The position numbers were made by a program, and so were the translations under genes. Positions 28,213-36,919 of a stretch of DNA of 64,000 bases are shown here, piece by piece. The stretch lies in NCBI GenBank assembly GCA_947475165.1, contig CANJLD010000001.1, positions 62,001 to 126,000 of the forward strand. Reading direction: 5' to 3'. The notes beneath the pieces are model-generated. The model was not told the origin of the DNA. It saw only the letters and a list, made by a program, of their open reading frames with translations, and made no database searches. Numbering within the stretch: position 1 is the first letter of the stretch; each line of letters starts with the position of its first letter. The DNA comes from Bacteroidota bacterium. Lineage in GTDB: Bacteria; Bacteroidota; Bacteroidia; Chitinophagales; LD1.

Positions 28213-29052
28213 ATGAAAAAAGTAATTTTTACACTCTTGTCTTTCGGCTTACTTTCGGGTAGCATTTTCGCGCAATATTGCGGTAACTCAGGCCCTACTG
28301 TTTGCCAGGCATCTGGCACTTTGTCACAACCAGGATTGTCTCCACCATCTGATAGCTTACCTTCAGTTGTAAACGGAACAGCACCTAACACTGTTATTCA
28401 ATTCAAAAACTTCAATACGTTCGTATTCGGAGGCCAGCAAGTAACTGTTCAAACACTTAGAGTAGATACTTTACGTAACCTACCTTCAGGTCTTTGCTGG
28501 GCAACCAACAAAGCAAACAACACATGGGCAAACCAAGAAGATGGCTGTATTAAAATCAGCGGAACAGCTTGCGATAACCCAGGTCAGTATAAACTGAAAA
28601 TTATCGTTACTGCTAATATCGGTCTTGATATTCAAACAGATGCTGATGCAGCTGGTTTGAAATATTTTGTAAGATTGATTAACTCAGGCGATTCAGAAGT
28701 TGCAGTTGATACAAACCAAACTGTAGGTTTTGCAAAACCTGCCGGCTACAGTGCAACAGCTGTATGTGGTAACGGAATTTTTGATAGTGAATTGTTTGAC
28801 AATTCATTACGTGTAACTCCAAATCCATTTAACAGCAAAGCACTTGTTTCTTTCAACTCTGATAAATCAGGGTTAATGACAGAAAGAATGACCAACATTA
28901 TTGGCAGCGAAGTTTACAGAAAATCTGTAGAAGTTAGATTAGGCGAAAATACTTCATTGATTGAGAGAAATAACCTTCCTGCAGGAGTTTACTTCTACTC
29001 TATCAGCGATGGAAAATCACTTGCTATCAAACGTGTAGTTATTTCTGAGTAA
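28213..29052 (+). CDS. small secreted T9SS type A protein, paralog 1 of a tandem pair
   Basis: This is a 279-residue secreted protein of unknown function. The signal peptide is MKKVIFTLLSFGLLSGSIFAQ. The N-terminal domain has paired Cys residues (YCGNSGPTVC) and the core 'LRNLPSGLCWATNK', 'EDGCIKISGTACDNPGQYKLKI'. The C-terminal ~80 residues are a T9SS type A sorting domain ('RVTPNPFNSKALVSF', 'NNLPAGVYFYSISDGK'). It is closely similar to the next gene and shares its N-terminal domain with the preceding gene. A good consensus promoter lies upstream and a strong terminator downstream, so it is probably an independent, well-expressed unit. Confidence 0.85.
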   Translation: MKKVIFTLLSFGLLSGSIFAQYCGNSGPTVCQASGTLSQPGLSPPSDSLPSVVNGTAPNTVIQFKNFNTFVFGGQQVTVQTLRVDTLRNLPSGLCWATNKANNTWANQEDGCIKISGTACDNPGQYKLKIIVTANIGLDIQTDADAAGLKYFVRLINSGDSEVAVDTNQTVGFAKPAGYSATAVCGNGIFDSELFDNSLRVTPNPFNSKALVSFNSDKSGLMTERMTNIIGSEVYRKSVEVRLGENTSLIERNNLPAGVYFYSISDGKSLAIKRVVISE

Positions 29053-29076
29053 TTACTTGTTGAAAACTTTAACGGG

Positions 29077-29107
29077 AAAGTCCCACCGAATTCGGTGGGA
29101 CTTTTTT
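29077..29107 (+). terminator. intrinsic terminator between the tandem paralogs
   Basis: A perfect 14-bp inverted repeat (AAAGTCCCACCGAA / TTCGGTGGGACTTT) runs directly into a T6 tract, 24 bp after the stop codon at 29052. Confidence 0.85.
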
Positions 29108-29154
29108 GTTTTACTGCCGCGAAACATTCGCTATTATTCATTTAAAACCAAAAC

Positions 29155-30000
29155 ATGAAAAAATTAATCTTTACACTTTGTATTCTTTCAACCTCTGTAT
29201 TTATGATGCAGGCAAGTGCCCAAGCCTGCGGAACCAACGGACCAAACGCCTGTAGCACTTTGGGAGGACCAGCATCAGGCGGTTTTGAATCACCTGACAC
29301 AACACCTTGTGTTATTCAGGGAGCAGCTTATAACCACGCTATTCAGTTTACCATGTTCGCTTACTTCGATTATCTAGGGCACCAAACGGTAGATAGTATA
29401 GAGATTGTAAGCATCGAAAATCTGCCTTGCGGTTTATGCTGGGCGGTGAACAAAGTAACCAAAAGATATGCTGCTAATGAGGACGGCTGTTTGAATATAA
29501 GCGGAACTACCAACGATGCAGTTGGTCAGTATAAACTTGCTCTTTCGCTTAAAGCATGGATTAACGGACAAACCACTCCGGGTTTGGTTATTCCTGCTTC
29601 TACAGTTGACCAAACGGGCATCCGTTTGTTTTTACGTGTAAAATCTGCAGGTGGAGCTTGTGCTTCAACAGATACATCTGCTAATGCAACTAACCTGAAT
29701 GCTTCGTTAAGTTGCCCATCAGGTATTAATGAATTGAACAGCGGTGTTTCTTCGTTAAGCATTGTTCCTAATCCAATGAACAGCGAAGCAGAGCTTAGCT
29801 TTATAGCAGAAAAGAATGCGGATTACACGATCAGAATTACAGATGTAACAGGTAAAGAAGTTTCAGTTAAACAATTGGAAGCGAGAACCGGTGAGAACCA
29901 CACTACCATCGAAAGAAACAATCTGCCTGCAGGCGTTTATTTCCTTTCGCTTACAGATGGAAAGAATGCTGTGACTAAGAGATTTACAGTTACTGAATAA
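29155..30000 (+). CDS. small secreted T9SS type A protein, paralog 2 of a tandem pair
   Basis: This is a 281-residue secreted protein with a signal peptide (MKKLIFTLCILSTSVFMMQASAQ). It aligns along its length with the preceding gene: 'ACGTNGPNAC', 'IENLPCGLCWAVNK', 'EDGCLNISGTTNDAVGQYKL'. The C-terminal T9SS type A domain has 'LSIVPNPMNSEAELSF' and 'NNLPAGVYFLSLTDGK'. The conserved segments concentrate in the LP-G-LCWA and GC-ISGT-GQYKL blocks, which likely form one beta-sandwich. The function is unknown. A strong terminator separates it from the upstream copy, so it needs its own promoter, which I could not identify with confidence. Confidence 0.85.
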   Translation: MKKLIFTLCILSTSVFMMQASAQACGTNGPNACSTLGGPASGGFESPDTTPCVIQGAAYNHAIQFTMFAYFDYLGHQTVDSIEIVSIENLPCGLCWAVNKVTKRYAANEDGCLNISGTTNDAVGQYKLALSLKAWINGQTTPGLVIPASTVDQTGIRLFLRVKSAGGACASTDTSANATNLNASLSCPSGINELNSGVSSLSIVPNPMNSEAELSFIAEKNADYTIRITDVTGKEVSVKQLEARTGENHTTIERNNLPAGVYFLSLTDGKNAVTKRFTVTE

Positions 30001-30020
30001 GTGTATTCAAGCACTAAATA

Positions 30021-30052
30021 AAAAGGGTTCCGCAAAATTGCGGAACCCTTTT
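30021..30052. terminator. bidirectional terminator, same stem as at 24068
   Basis: The 15-bp stem AAAAGGGTTCCGCAA / TTGCGGAACCCTTTT with an AA loop lies between convergent genes (plus-strand stop at 30000, minus-strand stop at 30101). T-rich and A-rich flanks suit termination in both directions. Confidence 0.8.
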
Positions 30053-30100
30053 TATTTACACTCAAACTGCCAATATTCTTTAGCAGTGTATAAGAAGAAC

Positions 30101-30232
30101 TTAAACGCGTGCGCTGTTATGCTTCACTTCATTCTTCGAATACGTAGGACAAGTGTGCTTATCACAACTTGAAAGAGCGAAGAAACCGATGGCTACTGTC
30201 GCTATAACTATTTTCTTGATTGTAGTTTTCAT
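30101..30232 (-). CDS. tiny lipoprotein (43 residues)
   Basis: A short gene on the minus strand encodes 43 residues, starting MKTTIKKIVIATVAIG and reaching a clear lipobox (FALSSC, lipidated Cys about residue 23). The mature peptide is only about 20 residues and contains 'DKHTCPTYSKNEVK'. Positive N-terminus, hydrophobic core and lipobox are all in the right order, and it fills a gap between a terminator and the mpl gene. Very small lipoproteins of this type with a CPTY-like motif recur in Bacteroidota, but no function is known to me. It is divergently arranged with mpl. Confidence 0.65.
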   Translation of the reverse strand: MKTTIKKIVIATVAIGFFALSSCDKHTCPTYSKNEVKHNSARV

Positions 30233-30334
30233 AAGATTTAGTTTTAAGGATTAAAAATTGTTTTATGATTGCTTTGCTAAATTTCGAACGCGAATTTATG
30301 AGATTTATTGTGAGAGCAAAATTAGAATTTTAAT

Positions 30335-31699
30335 ATGAAGATTCATTTTATAGCTATTGGCGGTGCGGTTATGCACAACCTTGCCATTGTGTTAAGCCGG
30401 AAAGGAAACACCGTTACCGGCAGTGACGATAAGATTCTCGACCCCGCCAAAGCCAACCTTGAACGTGAAGGCATTTTGCCAAAACAAATCGGATTTTTTG
30501 AAGAAAACATTACAGCAGATTTAGATGCAGTCATATTAGGCATGCATGCCAGAGAAGATAATGCAGAACTGAAGAAAGCGCAAGAGTTGGGTTTAAAAAT
30601 TTATTCGTTTCCGGAATATCTTTATGAAGTTTCGAAAAAGAAACTGCGTGTAGTAATTGCCGGAAGCCACGGTAAAACGACCATTACCTCGATGGTAATG
30701 CACGTGCTGAAAGAAAACAATTACAACTTCGATTACATGGTGGGCGCAAAAGTGAAAGGCTTTGACACCAGTGTAAAGATTACCGAAGACGCGCCTATTA
30801 TTATTTTAGAGGGCGATGAATACCTTGCCTCTCCCATTCACCGTGATTCGAAATTTTTGTTCTATAAGCCCAATGTAGCTCTCATTACAGGCGTAGCATG
30901 GGATCACGTAAATGTTTTTCCGGATTACGATGAGTATGTAACCCAGTTTGAAAAGTTTGCAAATAGTGTAGAAGAGTGGGGCTTTCTGACCTGGTTTGCT
31001 GAGGATGAGGAATTGAAGCAAATTTTCAATCATTTCGAATCGAAGGTTCGCACGCGTGCTTATAATACGCATCCATATGTACTTAAAGGAAACTACAGTT
31101 ATCTGCAAACAGATTTTGGAGAGATATCATTGAAAGTATTCGGAGAGCACAACCTGCAAAACATTGCCGGTGCTAAAAACGTTTGCAACGAGTTAGGGGT
31201 GACAGATGAAAACTTTTACAAAGCTATTTCAACGTTTGAAGGAGCTGCTAACCGTCTACAATTTGTAGGCAAGAACGAGCAGACTTCTATCTATAAAGAT
31301 TTTGCGCACTCGCCTTCTAAACTGAAGGCAACCGTTCACGCCATGAAACATCAGTTTACGAAAGTAGAATTGGTTGCGGTAATGGAGTTGCACACCTTCA
31401 GCAGTTTAAACAAAGACTTTTTGGAACAGTATGCCGGAACAATGGACGATGCCGACATACCGGTGGTGTTTTTAGATAAAGAAACATTCGCGCATAAGAA
31501 GATGCCGATGCTCGAAGAGAGTTTTGTAAAAGATTCGTTCGGCAACCATCATTTGAATATTTTCACCGATAAGGAATCGTTACAAAATTTTCTTTTAAGT
31601 CAGGATTGGAATGCAAAGAATTTACTGTTGATGAGTTCGGGCAATTTTGCCGGAATGAATGTGGAAGAAGTCTCTAAAAAAATCCTCAATCTCCTCTAA
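30335..31699 (+). CDS. mpl: UDP-N-acetylmuramate:tripeptide ligase (peptidoglycan recycling)
   Basis: This is a Mur-ligase-family enzyme of 454 residues, which would join a recycled L-Ala-gamma-D-Glu-meso-Dap tripeptide to UDP-MurNAc in the cytoplasm. Seen: an N-terminal Rossmann domain 'HFIAIGGAVMHNLAIVLSRKGNTVTGSDDKI' and the ATP-binding P-loop 'GSHGKTTITSMV' near residue 111. Then come 'EGDEYLASPIHRDSKFLFYKP', with the Mg-binding Glu region, and 'DFAHSPSKLKATVHAM', which matches the Mpl/MurC 'DYAHHP' motif. MurC is an alternative, but MurC usually has GIGGxGM at the start; the GGAVMHNLA version is typical of Mpl. It is followed after 51 bp by the broken oxidoreductase gene. Confidence 0.87.
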   Translation: MKIHFIAIGGAVMHNLAIVLSRKGNTVTGSDDKILDPAKANLEREGILPKQIGFFEENITADLDAVILGMHAREDNAELKKAQELGLKIYSFPEYLYEVSKKKLRVVIAGSHGKTTITSMVMHVLKENNYNFDYMVGAKVKGFDTSVKITEDAPIIILEGDEYLASPIHRDSKFLFYKPNVALITGVAWDHVNVFPDYDEYVTQFEKFANSVEEWGFLTWFAEDEELKQIFNHFESKVRTRAYNTHPYVLKGNYSYLQTDFGEISLKVFGEHNLQNIAGAKNVCNELGVTDENFYKAISTFEGAANRLQFVGKNEQTSIYKDFAHSPSKLKATVHAMKHQFTKVELVAVMELHTFSSLNKDFLEQYAGTMDDADIPVVFLDKETFAHKKMPMLEESFVKDSFGNHHLNIFTDKESLQNFLLSQDWNAKNLLLMSSGNFAGMNVEEVSKKILNLL

Positions 31700-31750
31700 A
31701 CAAGTTTAGGGTTTAAGTGTTGTAATCACTTTAATTACTACCCTAACCGC

Positions 31751-33467
31751 ATGAGCAAAATAAACATAAAGCCCTATTACGATGTGGTAGTAATAGGCGC
31801 TGGCATGGGCGGTTTAACTGCTACTGCTATGTTGAGCAAAGCCGGATATTCAGTTGCAGTAGTTGATGCTGCAAATCAGGCCGGTGGTTACTTAGCCGGT
31901 TTTCATCGTAACAAATTCCGATTCGATACTGCTATTCACTGGCTCAACCAATGTAATGCCGGTGGTATTATTCACACCGTTTTCGAAACTATAGGCACAG
32001 ATTATCCCAAAGCTATTTCACAAAAAAGAATTAAACGTTTCATCGGTGACGAACACAGTTATCTGCTCACCGATAATCCCGATGAATTAAAGATAGAACT
32101 ACAGCAAAAAATTTCCACACGAGAAAGAAGGCATTGAACGTTTCTTTAAAGATGCTAAACAACTCGGACAACAGATGAACACCTGGGGCAGCAATGTTCG
32201 CGCAATCGAAACATTTCGCACTTTAGAAAAGCCTCAATACTTATTCAAGACAATTCGCTTCATCTTACCTTTTATAAAACACATTCGTTTTGTGGGCGAA
32301 GAAGGTTTAAAGAAAGGATTGAACCGTTATTTTAAAGACAAAAAACTGCAAAGCATTTTCTGCACCGAGCCCGATTTGCTTTCCTGTTTAGTTCCTATCG
32401 GGTGGGCTTACTTTAAAGATTTTCAAAACCCGCCCAAAGGTGGCGGTCAGGCTTTCCCTGAATGGTTAGAACATGTTGTAAAATCTTACGACAATGATAC
32501 TTTCTACCACAGCCGAGTAACTAAAATTAAATTAGAAGGCACTACCGCCACCGGTGTAGAAATAGATTGCCGGGGAACAAAATATGAAGTAGCGAGTCGC
32601 TATGTAATTGCCGCTTGCGATGTAGAAACACTCTACGAAAAGATGTTGCCGCCTGCTTCCGTTCCGCAAGATTTCAAAGACCGGTTGCGCAATGCTAGTT
32701 TATATGGCTCTTCATTTACTGTATCGGTGGCGTTAGATTGCAAGGCAGAAGATTTAGGTTTTTCCGAAGAAGCCATTCACATCACTAAACAGAACATTAG
32801 CCGCAAAGAGCAAACTGCCGCCAATCCGAAAACTACTGAACTTATCGTCCTCGCACCTTCTTATCGCGATGCCACTATGGCTCCTTCCGGTCAAGGCACT
32901 ATCACTATTTTTATGCCTGCCGAAATGGAGCAACATGATTATTGGAAAACCGAACGCGATGCCGCAGGCAATTACATTCGTGGCGAAGCCTATAACAAAT
33001 TCAAAAACGAGGTAGCCGAAATTTTATTTAAACGCGTAGAAGAAAAAGTTGCTCCCAATTTACGTTCGCATATTTTGTTTTTCGAAGTAGCTACACCTTT
33101 CACCCACCAGCGATACACCGGCAATAAAAACGGTACCATGATGGGCGCGCGTCCGGGCAAAGAAAACATGCAGGCGAAAGTAGCACACTACCGCACACCG
33201 GTTAAAAATTTATTGCTAAGCGGACACTGGGCAGAACTTGGAGGTGGAGTTCCTATTGCTGTAAAGTCCGGCTTTAATGCCGCTCTGCTTATTTTTAAAG
33301 ATGAAAAGCCCGATGTATTTAATTGCTACGTTAACTATATCAACCATAAAATAACTGCCACCCAATTTCGTGCGTTGCCTGTTTTCAAACATTACAGTAA
33401 TGATTGGAAACAAAAGCAAACCCCTGCCGAACTACTGGCAATAAGAAGAAGTGATACAACTTTGTAA
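31751..33467 (+). pseudogene. CrtI-family FAD oxidoreductase interrupted by a +1 frameshift
   Basis: Two adjacent reading frames (31751-32137 and 32175-33467) are the halves of one phytoene desaturase/carotenoid isomerase-like flavoprotein. The first half carries the dinucleotide motif GAGMGGLTA and 'GGYLAGFHRNKFRFDTAIHWL'. The second half contains the rest of the FAD/substrate region and ends with 'LLLSGHWAELGGGVPIAVKSG', the C-terminal FAD motif. Removing one A from the A6 run at 32106-32111 restores a continuous 571-residue frame through 'KFPHEKEGIERFFKDAKQL'. The break is either a real mutation or a homopolymer sequencing error. The substrate might be a carotenoid or another polyene lipid, but this is inference. 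Confidence 0.85.
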
Positions 33468-33557
33468 TTCTTCAAACTCATACTTCTATTCTTTCCCTGC
33501 CTTAATTATTATTTATTTGCGGTAGAAATATCTTTTCGCCTCAACCACAAATAAACA

Positions 33558-34358
33558 ATGGAACAACTCGGCTTATTCGGTGCAACCGCATCTAAACTAA
33601 AACTAACACGCCCGCTGGCAATTTTCGATTTAGAAAGCACCGGTATAGATGTGGTGAAAGACCGCATAGTTGAAATAAGTGTGCTTCGCGTTAACCCCGA
33701 TGGAACTAAAGAAACTAAAACGTATCGTGTAAATCCAACAATTCCTATTCCTATCGAGTCATCAATGATTCACGGTATTTACGATGAAGATGTAGCCACC
33801 TCTCCCACCTTTAAAGATTTAGCCAAAGAACTTTTTGAATTTATGAACCCGTGCGATTTGGCAGGCTTTAACTCCAATAAGTTTGATGTGCCAATGTTGT
33901 TAGAAGAATTTATTCGTGTAGGAATCAGTTTTAGTATTGATAATCGCGCATTGATAGATGTGCATCGCATCTACACCTTGTTCGAAAAACGCACACTCGA
34001 ATCCGCTTACAAATTTTACTGCGATAAAACTTTGGAGAACGCTCACAGTGCTGAAGCAGATACTCTTGCTACTTACGAAGTATTGATGGGGCAATTAGAA
34101 AAATATGCTGGTGAACTGAAAGCCGATGTGCAGTTCCTCCACGATTTCAGCAACGAAGAAAGATTCCTTGACAGCGGACGTAGATTTATCTTCACTGGTG
34201 GCAAGGCATGTTTCAACTTTGGAAAATACAAAGGCAAAACAGTTGAAGAAGTGCTTCGCACAGACTCCGGTTATTACAACTGGATGATGCAAGGTGATTT
34301 TGCGCAGCACACCAAGCAAAAACTTACTGAGATTAAACAGAGTTTAAAGAGGAACTAA
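33558..34358 (+). CDS. DEDDh 3'-5' exonuclease with ExoX-like C-terminal domain
   Basis: This is a 266-residue exonuclease of the DnaQ/ExoX type. The catalytic acidic residues are in 'FDLESTG' (D24 and E26), the second Asp in 'FNSNKFDVPML', and HSAEADT supplies His and the last Asp of the DEDDh set. The C-terminal ~55 residues ('FNFGKYKGKTVEEVLRTDSGYYNWMMQGDF') match the small domain attached to ExoX-like nucleases. It could act in DNA repair or proofreading. It is a stand-alone protein rather than part of the Pol III alpha subunit. It is 91 bp after the broken oxidoreductase. Confidence 0.88.
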   Translation: MEQLGLFGATASKLKLTRPLAIFDLESTGIDVVKDRIVEISVLRVNPDGTKETKTYRVNPTIPIPIESSMIHGIYDEDVATSPTFKDLAKELFEFMNPCDLAGFNSNKFDVPMLLEEFIRVGISFSIDNRALIDVHRIYTLFEKRTLESAYKFYCDKTLENAHSAEADTLATYEVLMGQLEKYAGELKADVQFLHDFSNEERFLDSGRRFIFTGGKACFNFGKYKGKTVEEVLRTDSGYYNWMMQGDFAQHTKQKLTEIKQSLKRN

Positions 34359-34395
34359 AAAATCATAATGACGTGAAAAAAGTAATTTCTAAAAT

Positions 34396-34403
34396 TACTT
34401 TTG
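34396..34403 (+). promoter_or_regulatory. -7 promoter element upstream of the glycosyltransferase
   Basis: TACTTTTG matches TAnnTTTG and lies 32 bp before the TTG start codon at 34436; no -33 match is evident. Confidence 0.4.
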
Positions 34404-34435
34404 CCCCTCTTTTCCATTACAGATAAAACAGGTTC

Positions 34436-35170
34436 TTGAGCGACTCGCTGGTTATTATTCCTACTTATAATGAACTGGGCAACATTGAGAAAATGGTGCA
34501 GAAGGTTTTCTCATTGCCCAAAGCATTTGACTTATTGATAATAGACGATGGCTCACCGGATGGAACAGCACAAAAAGTAAAAGAATTACAACAACAATTT
34601 ACCGGTAAGCTTTTTTTGCTTGAACGTAAAGGTAAACTTGGATTAGGCACTGCTTACATTGCAGGTTTCAGATGGGCTTTGGAGAGAAGCTATCAATACA
34701 TCTTTGAAATGGATTGCGATTTCAGTCACAGCCCTAATGATTTACTTCGCCTTTATAAGGAATGTGCTGAGAACAATTTTGATATCGCCATTGGTTCGCG
34801 TTATGTAGATGAAGGTGGTTTTGTCAATTGGCCTAAGGAGAGAATCCGCCTTTCGAAGAATGCTTCGCGTTATGTAAACTTAGTTACCTGGATTGGCATT
34901 AAAGACCCTACTGCCGGCTTTATCTGCTATAAAAGAAATGTGCTCGAAACAATCGACCTCAATAAAATTCAATTCGTTGGTTATGCTTTTCAGATTGAAA
35001 TGAAGTTTGCTGCACGCAAACTCGGTTTCAGTTTTGTTGAAGTTCCCATCATTTTTACCGAGCGTGTAGAAGGCGTATCTAAAATGAGCCGCAACATTAT
35101 TAAAGAAGGTATACTCGGTGTGCTCAAAATTCAATGGAATAGTTTCTTTTCCAATTACAAGAAAAAGTAA
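34436..35170 (+). CDS. polyprenol-phosphate mannosyltransferase-like GT2 glycosyltransferase
   Basis: This is a 244-residue family 2 glycosyltransferase of the DPM1 type, which transfers a sugar from a nucleotide sugar to a polyprenol phosphate at the cytoplasmic face of the membrane. The start is TTG at 34436, since the conserved N-terminus 'SLVIIPTYNELGNIEKM' begins right there and no ATG is available. Motifs: 'IIDDGSPDGTA' (nucleotide binding), 'EMDCDFSHSPND' (DxD-like metal site), 'IGSRY' and 'FQIEMKFAARKLGFSFVEVPI'. No C-terminal membrane domain is present, as in the soluble DPM1 subgroup. Such a donor could serve glycosylation of secreted proteins, which is common in Bacteroidota. Confidence 0.9.
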   Translation: MSDSLVIIPTYNELGNIEKMVQKVFSLPKAFDLLIIDDGSPDGTAQKVKELQQQFTGKLFLLERKGKLGLGTAYIAGFRWALERSYQYIFEMDCDFSHSPNDLLRLYKECAENNFDIAIGSRYVDEGGFVNWPKERIRLSKNASRYVNLVTWIGIKDPTAGFICYKRNVLETIDLNKIQFVGYAFQIEMKFAARKLGFSFVEVPIIFTERVEGVSKMSRNIIKEGILGVLKIQWNSFFSNYKKK

Positions 35171-35176
35171 AGTAGT

Positions 35177-35254
35177 CGTCATCGCAAGGCTCTCCGAAGC
35201 AATCCCTTTACGCATGGAGATTGCTTCGCCCGCAAAGCCGTCCTCGCAATGACG
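35177..35254. repeat. imperfect inverted-repeat element between convergent genes
   Basis: Outer arms CGTCATCGCAAGG (35177-35189) and CCTCGCAATGACG (35242-35254) and inner arms GAAGCAATC (35196-35204) and GATTGCTTC (35219-35227) can fold into a long stem. 'CGTCATTGCGAGG...GAAGCAATC' elements of this kind recur between genes in many bacterial genomes. It lies 7 bp past the glycosyltransferase stop and may also act as a terminator. Confidence 0.6.
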
Positions 35255-35262
35255 TCTTTCAT

Positions 35263-36801
35263 TTACGGAATAAAATATACCTCATACTCGTAGCTCAGTA
35301 CTTTTTTATCGTTGGCACCGAGTTTCACTTCCCATTTAATTTCAGAAGCAGGGTTAATGTAGTTATATGAGTTTTTCTTTGTCACTTTCCCATCGCTGTT
35401 TTGCGAGAGTACCGTACCGGTTAACGATTTAGTAACGGTAACCGTTACTTCTTTGCTCTGGTAGTTATCTACATTAACCGTTCCCTTTAATACTACTTTG
35501 CTGTAATTTACTTTGCCAATCTTCTTCGCGTTGTCTTCGCGCGTTTTTTCTTCTTCAGCATTCTTCATTAAAATATCAATGGCTTTTGATAAGCGAATAT
35601 TATTACTCGAACCCACCGGTGTGTATTTTAATTCATCCTGAGCTATAAACTGCTCCTTATCGTTTACCACCATTACCGAAGCTGTGGTAAGCGGAACAGT
35701 GGAGACATTTTTGATTTCGAGTGAATGAAAAATATCGAATGTTTTTTCCTCGGCAGGAACATAGCGGGTATTATAGTAATTGGTTACATCGCCTATGGTA
35801 CCTTCGTATTTATCTTTGTATTCAATAGTGCTTGCGAAAATCGGAAAACTTCCTTTCGCGTTTTCAGGCAAAGTTATTTTACCGAGTTTGTAGATATACA
35901 TATCACCGGTCTTCTCCCCTTCTGTAGCGAAACTTTCCTCAAAATATCCTTCGGCATTACCGTCTACATATTTGAATGCTCCTGCATTGCTTTGCATAAT
36001 ACCCATCGTTCTTCCGACTATATTGTTATCGTAACCAGCTACGGAAATGTAATCGTAGGTCATAGGGTCGGCTTTGCCGCTGTATATCATTTGTGGTGAG
36101 CCTACCACTAATTCCGTTTCCGTTTCCTTTAAATCCTCTGCATAGTTTTCTACCAATGCTTTCATTTCGAGGCGGGCTGTTTTATCGTCTTTCAACCGTA
36201 AATAGTAAGAAGGAATCCAGTTGATACCACCGGTCATGTTTATTTGTTGTAACGAAATATTATCTGCGGCTTTTTCAGGCTTTAAAATAAGCATGCGTTT
36301 GATGCTATCGGCTAAATAGAATGATGAAGGGTCTTCTTTAAAATCGGCTTCATATACACTGCCTACATGCATCACTATATTCTTTCCGGCATCGGTGGCA
36401 AATTTTAGCATACCATTATACAAATCGTAAGCGGTTACTTTACCGGTGACACTTTTATCTATACCCTGTGTTGGGGTATAATAAATAGTAACCTGTTTGT
36501 TAAGGTTACCGGCTATGTATTGCCAAACTGAAGAAGCCGTTGCTTTCTTTTTAAGCGTATCGTTTTTAAACACCATACTTTTAACCGCATTATCTTTTGA
36601 TGCGCCTATAAAGAAAGTTCCGAAACGCGTTTGCTCAGGAATAGGAAGTTTAACCGCACCGTTTGTAACCGGTAAGCTACCCTCCTTAACCACCATGGCG
36701 GTGGCGTTTTTAAACACGGTTATCTTTTTAATGGGCAACGTGGTTTGCGCACTGGCAAAAAGCACAGCAAAAGCGAAGAGAATAAAGAGTTGTTGTTTCA
36801 T
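35263..36801 (-). CDS. DUF4139-type secreted protein
   Basis: This is a 512-residue exported protein with a signal peptide (MKQQLFILFAFAVLFASAQ). The central 'GGINWIPSYYLRLKDDKTARLEMKALVENYAEDLKETETELVVGSP' region is the core of the DUF4139 family. The C-terminal half is predicted beta-rich with several 'KGTVNVDNYQSKEVTVTVTK'-like strands. Members of this family are found in many bacteria, and some are annotated as mucoidy inhibitor-like. No enzymatic function is known. It is transcribed towards the glycosyltransferase, separated by the inverted-repeat element. Confidence 0.8.
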   Translation of the reverse strand: MKQQLFILFAFAVLFASAQTTLPIKKITVFKNATAMVVKEGSLPVTNGAVKLPIPEQTRFGTFFIGASKDNAVKSMVFKNDTLKKKATASSVWQYIAGNLNKQVTIYYTPTQGIDKSVTGKVTAYDLYNGMLKFATDAGKNIVMHVGSVYEADFKEDPSSFYLADSIKRMLILKPEKAADNISLQQINMTGGINWIPSYYLRLKDDKTARLEMKALVENYAEDLKETETELVVGSPQMIYSGKADPMTYDYISVAGYDNNIVGRTMGIMQSNAGAFKYVDGNAEGYFEESFATEGEKTGDMYIYKLGKITLPENAKGSFPIFASTIEYKDKYEGTIGDVTNYYNTRYVPAEEKTFDIFHSLEIKNVSTVPLTTASVMVVNDKEQFIAQDELKYTPVGSSNNIRLSKAIDILMKNAEEEKTREDNAKKIGKVNYSKVVLKGTVNVDNYQSKEVTVTVTKSLTGTVLSQNSDGKVTKKNSYNYINPASEIKWEVKLGANDKKVLSYEYEVYFIP

Positions 36802-36919
36802 GTTCGGTAAATTTTGAATTAAAGATGCGCGAAAGCAAATATTGCATAAAATGCCAAACGCATTTAAACATTAGTTAACGGATGGGCATGAAAAATATAC
36901 CCGATTACTTATGTACCTG

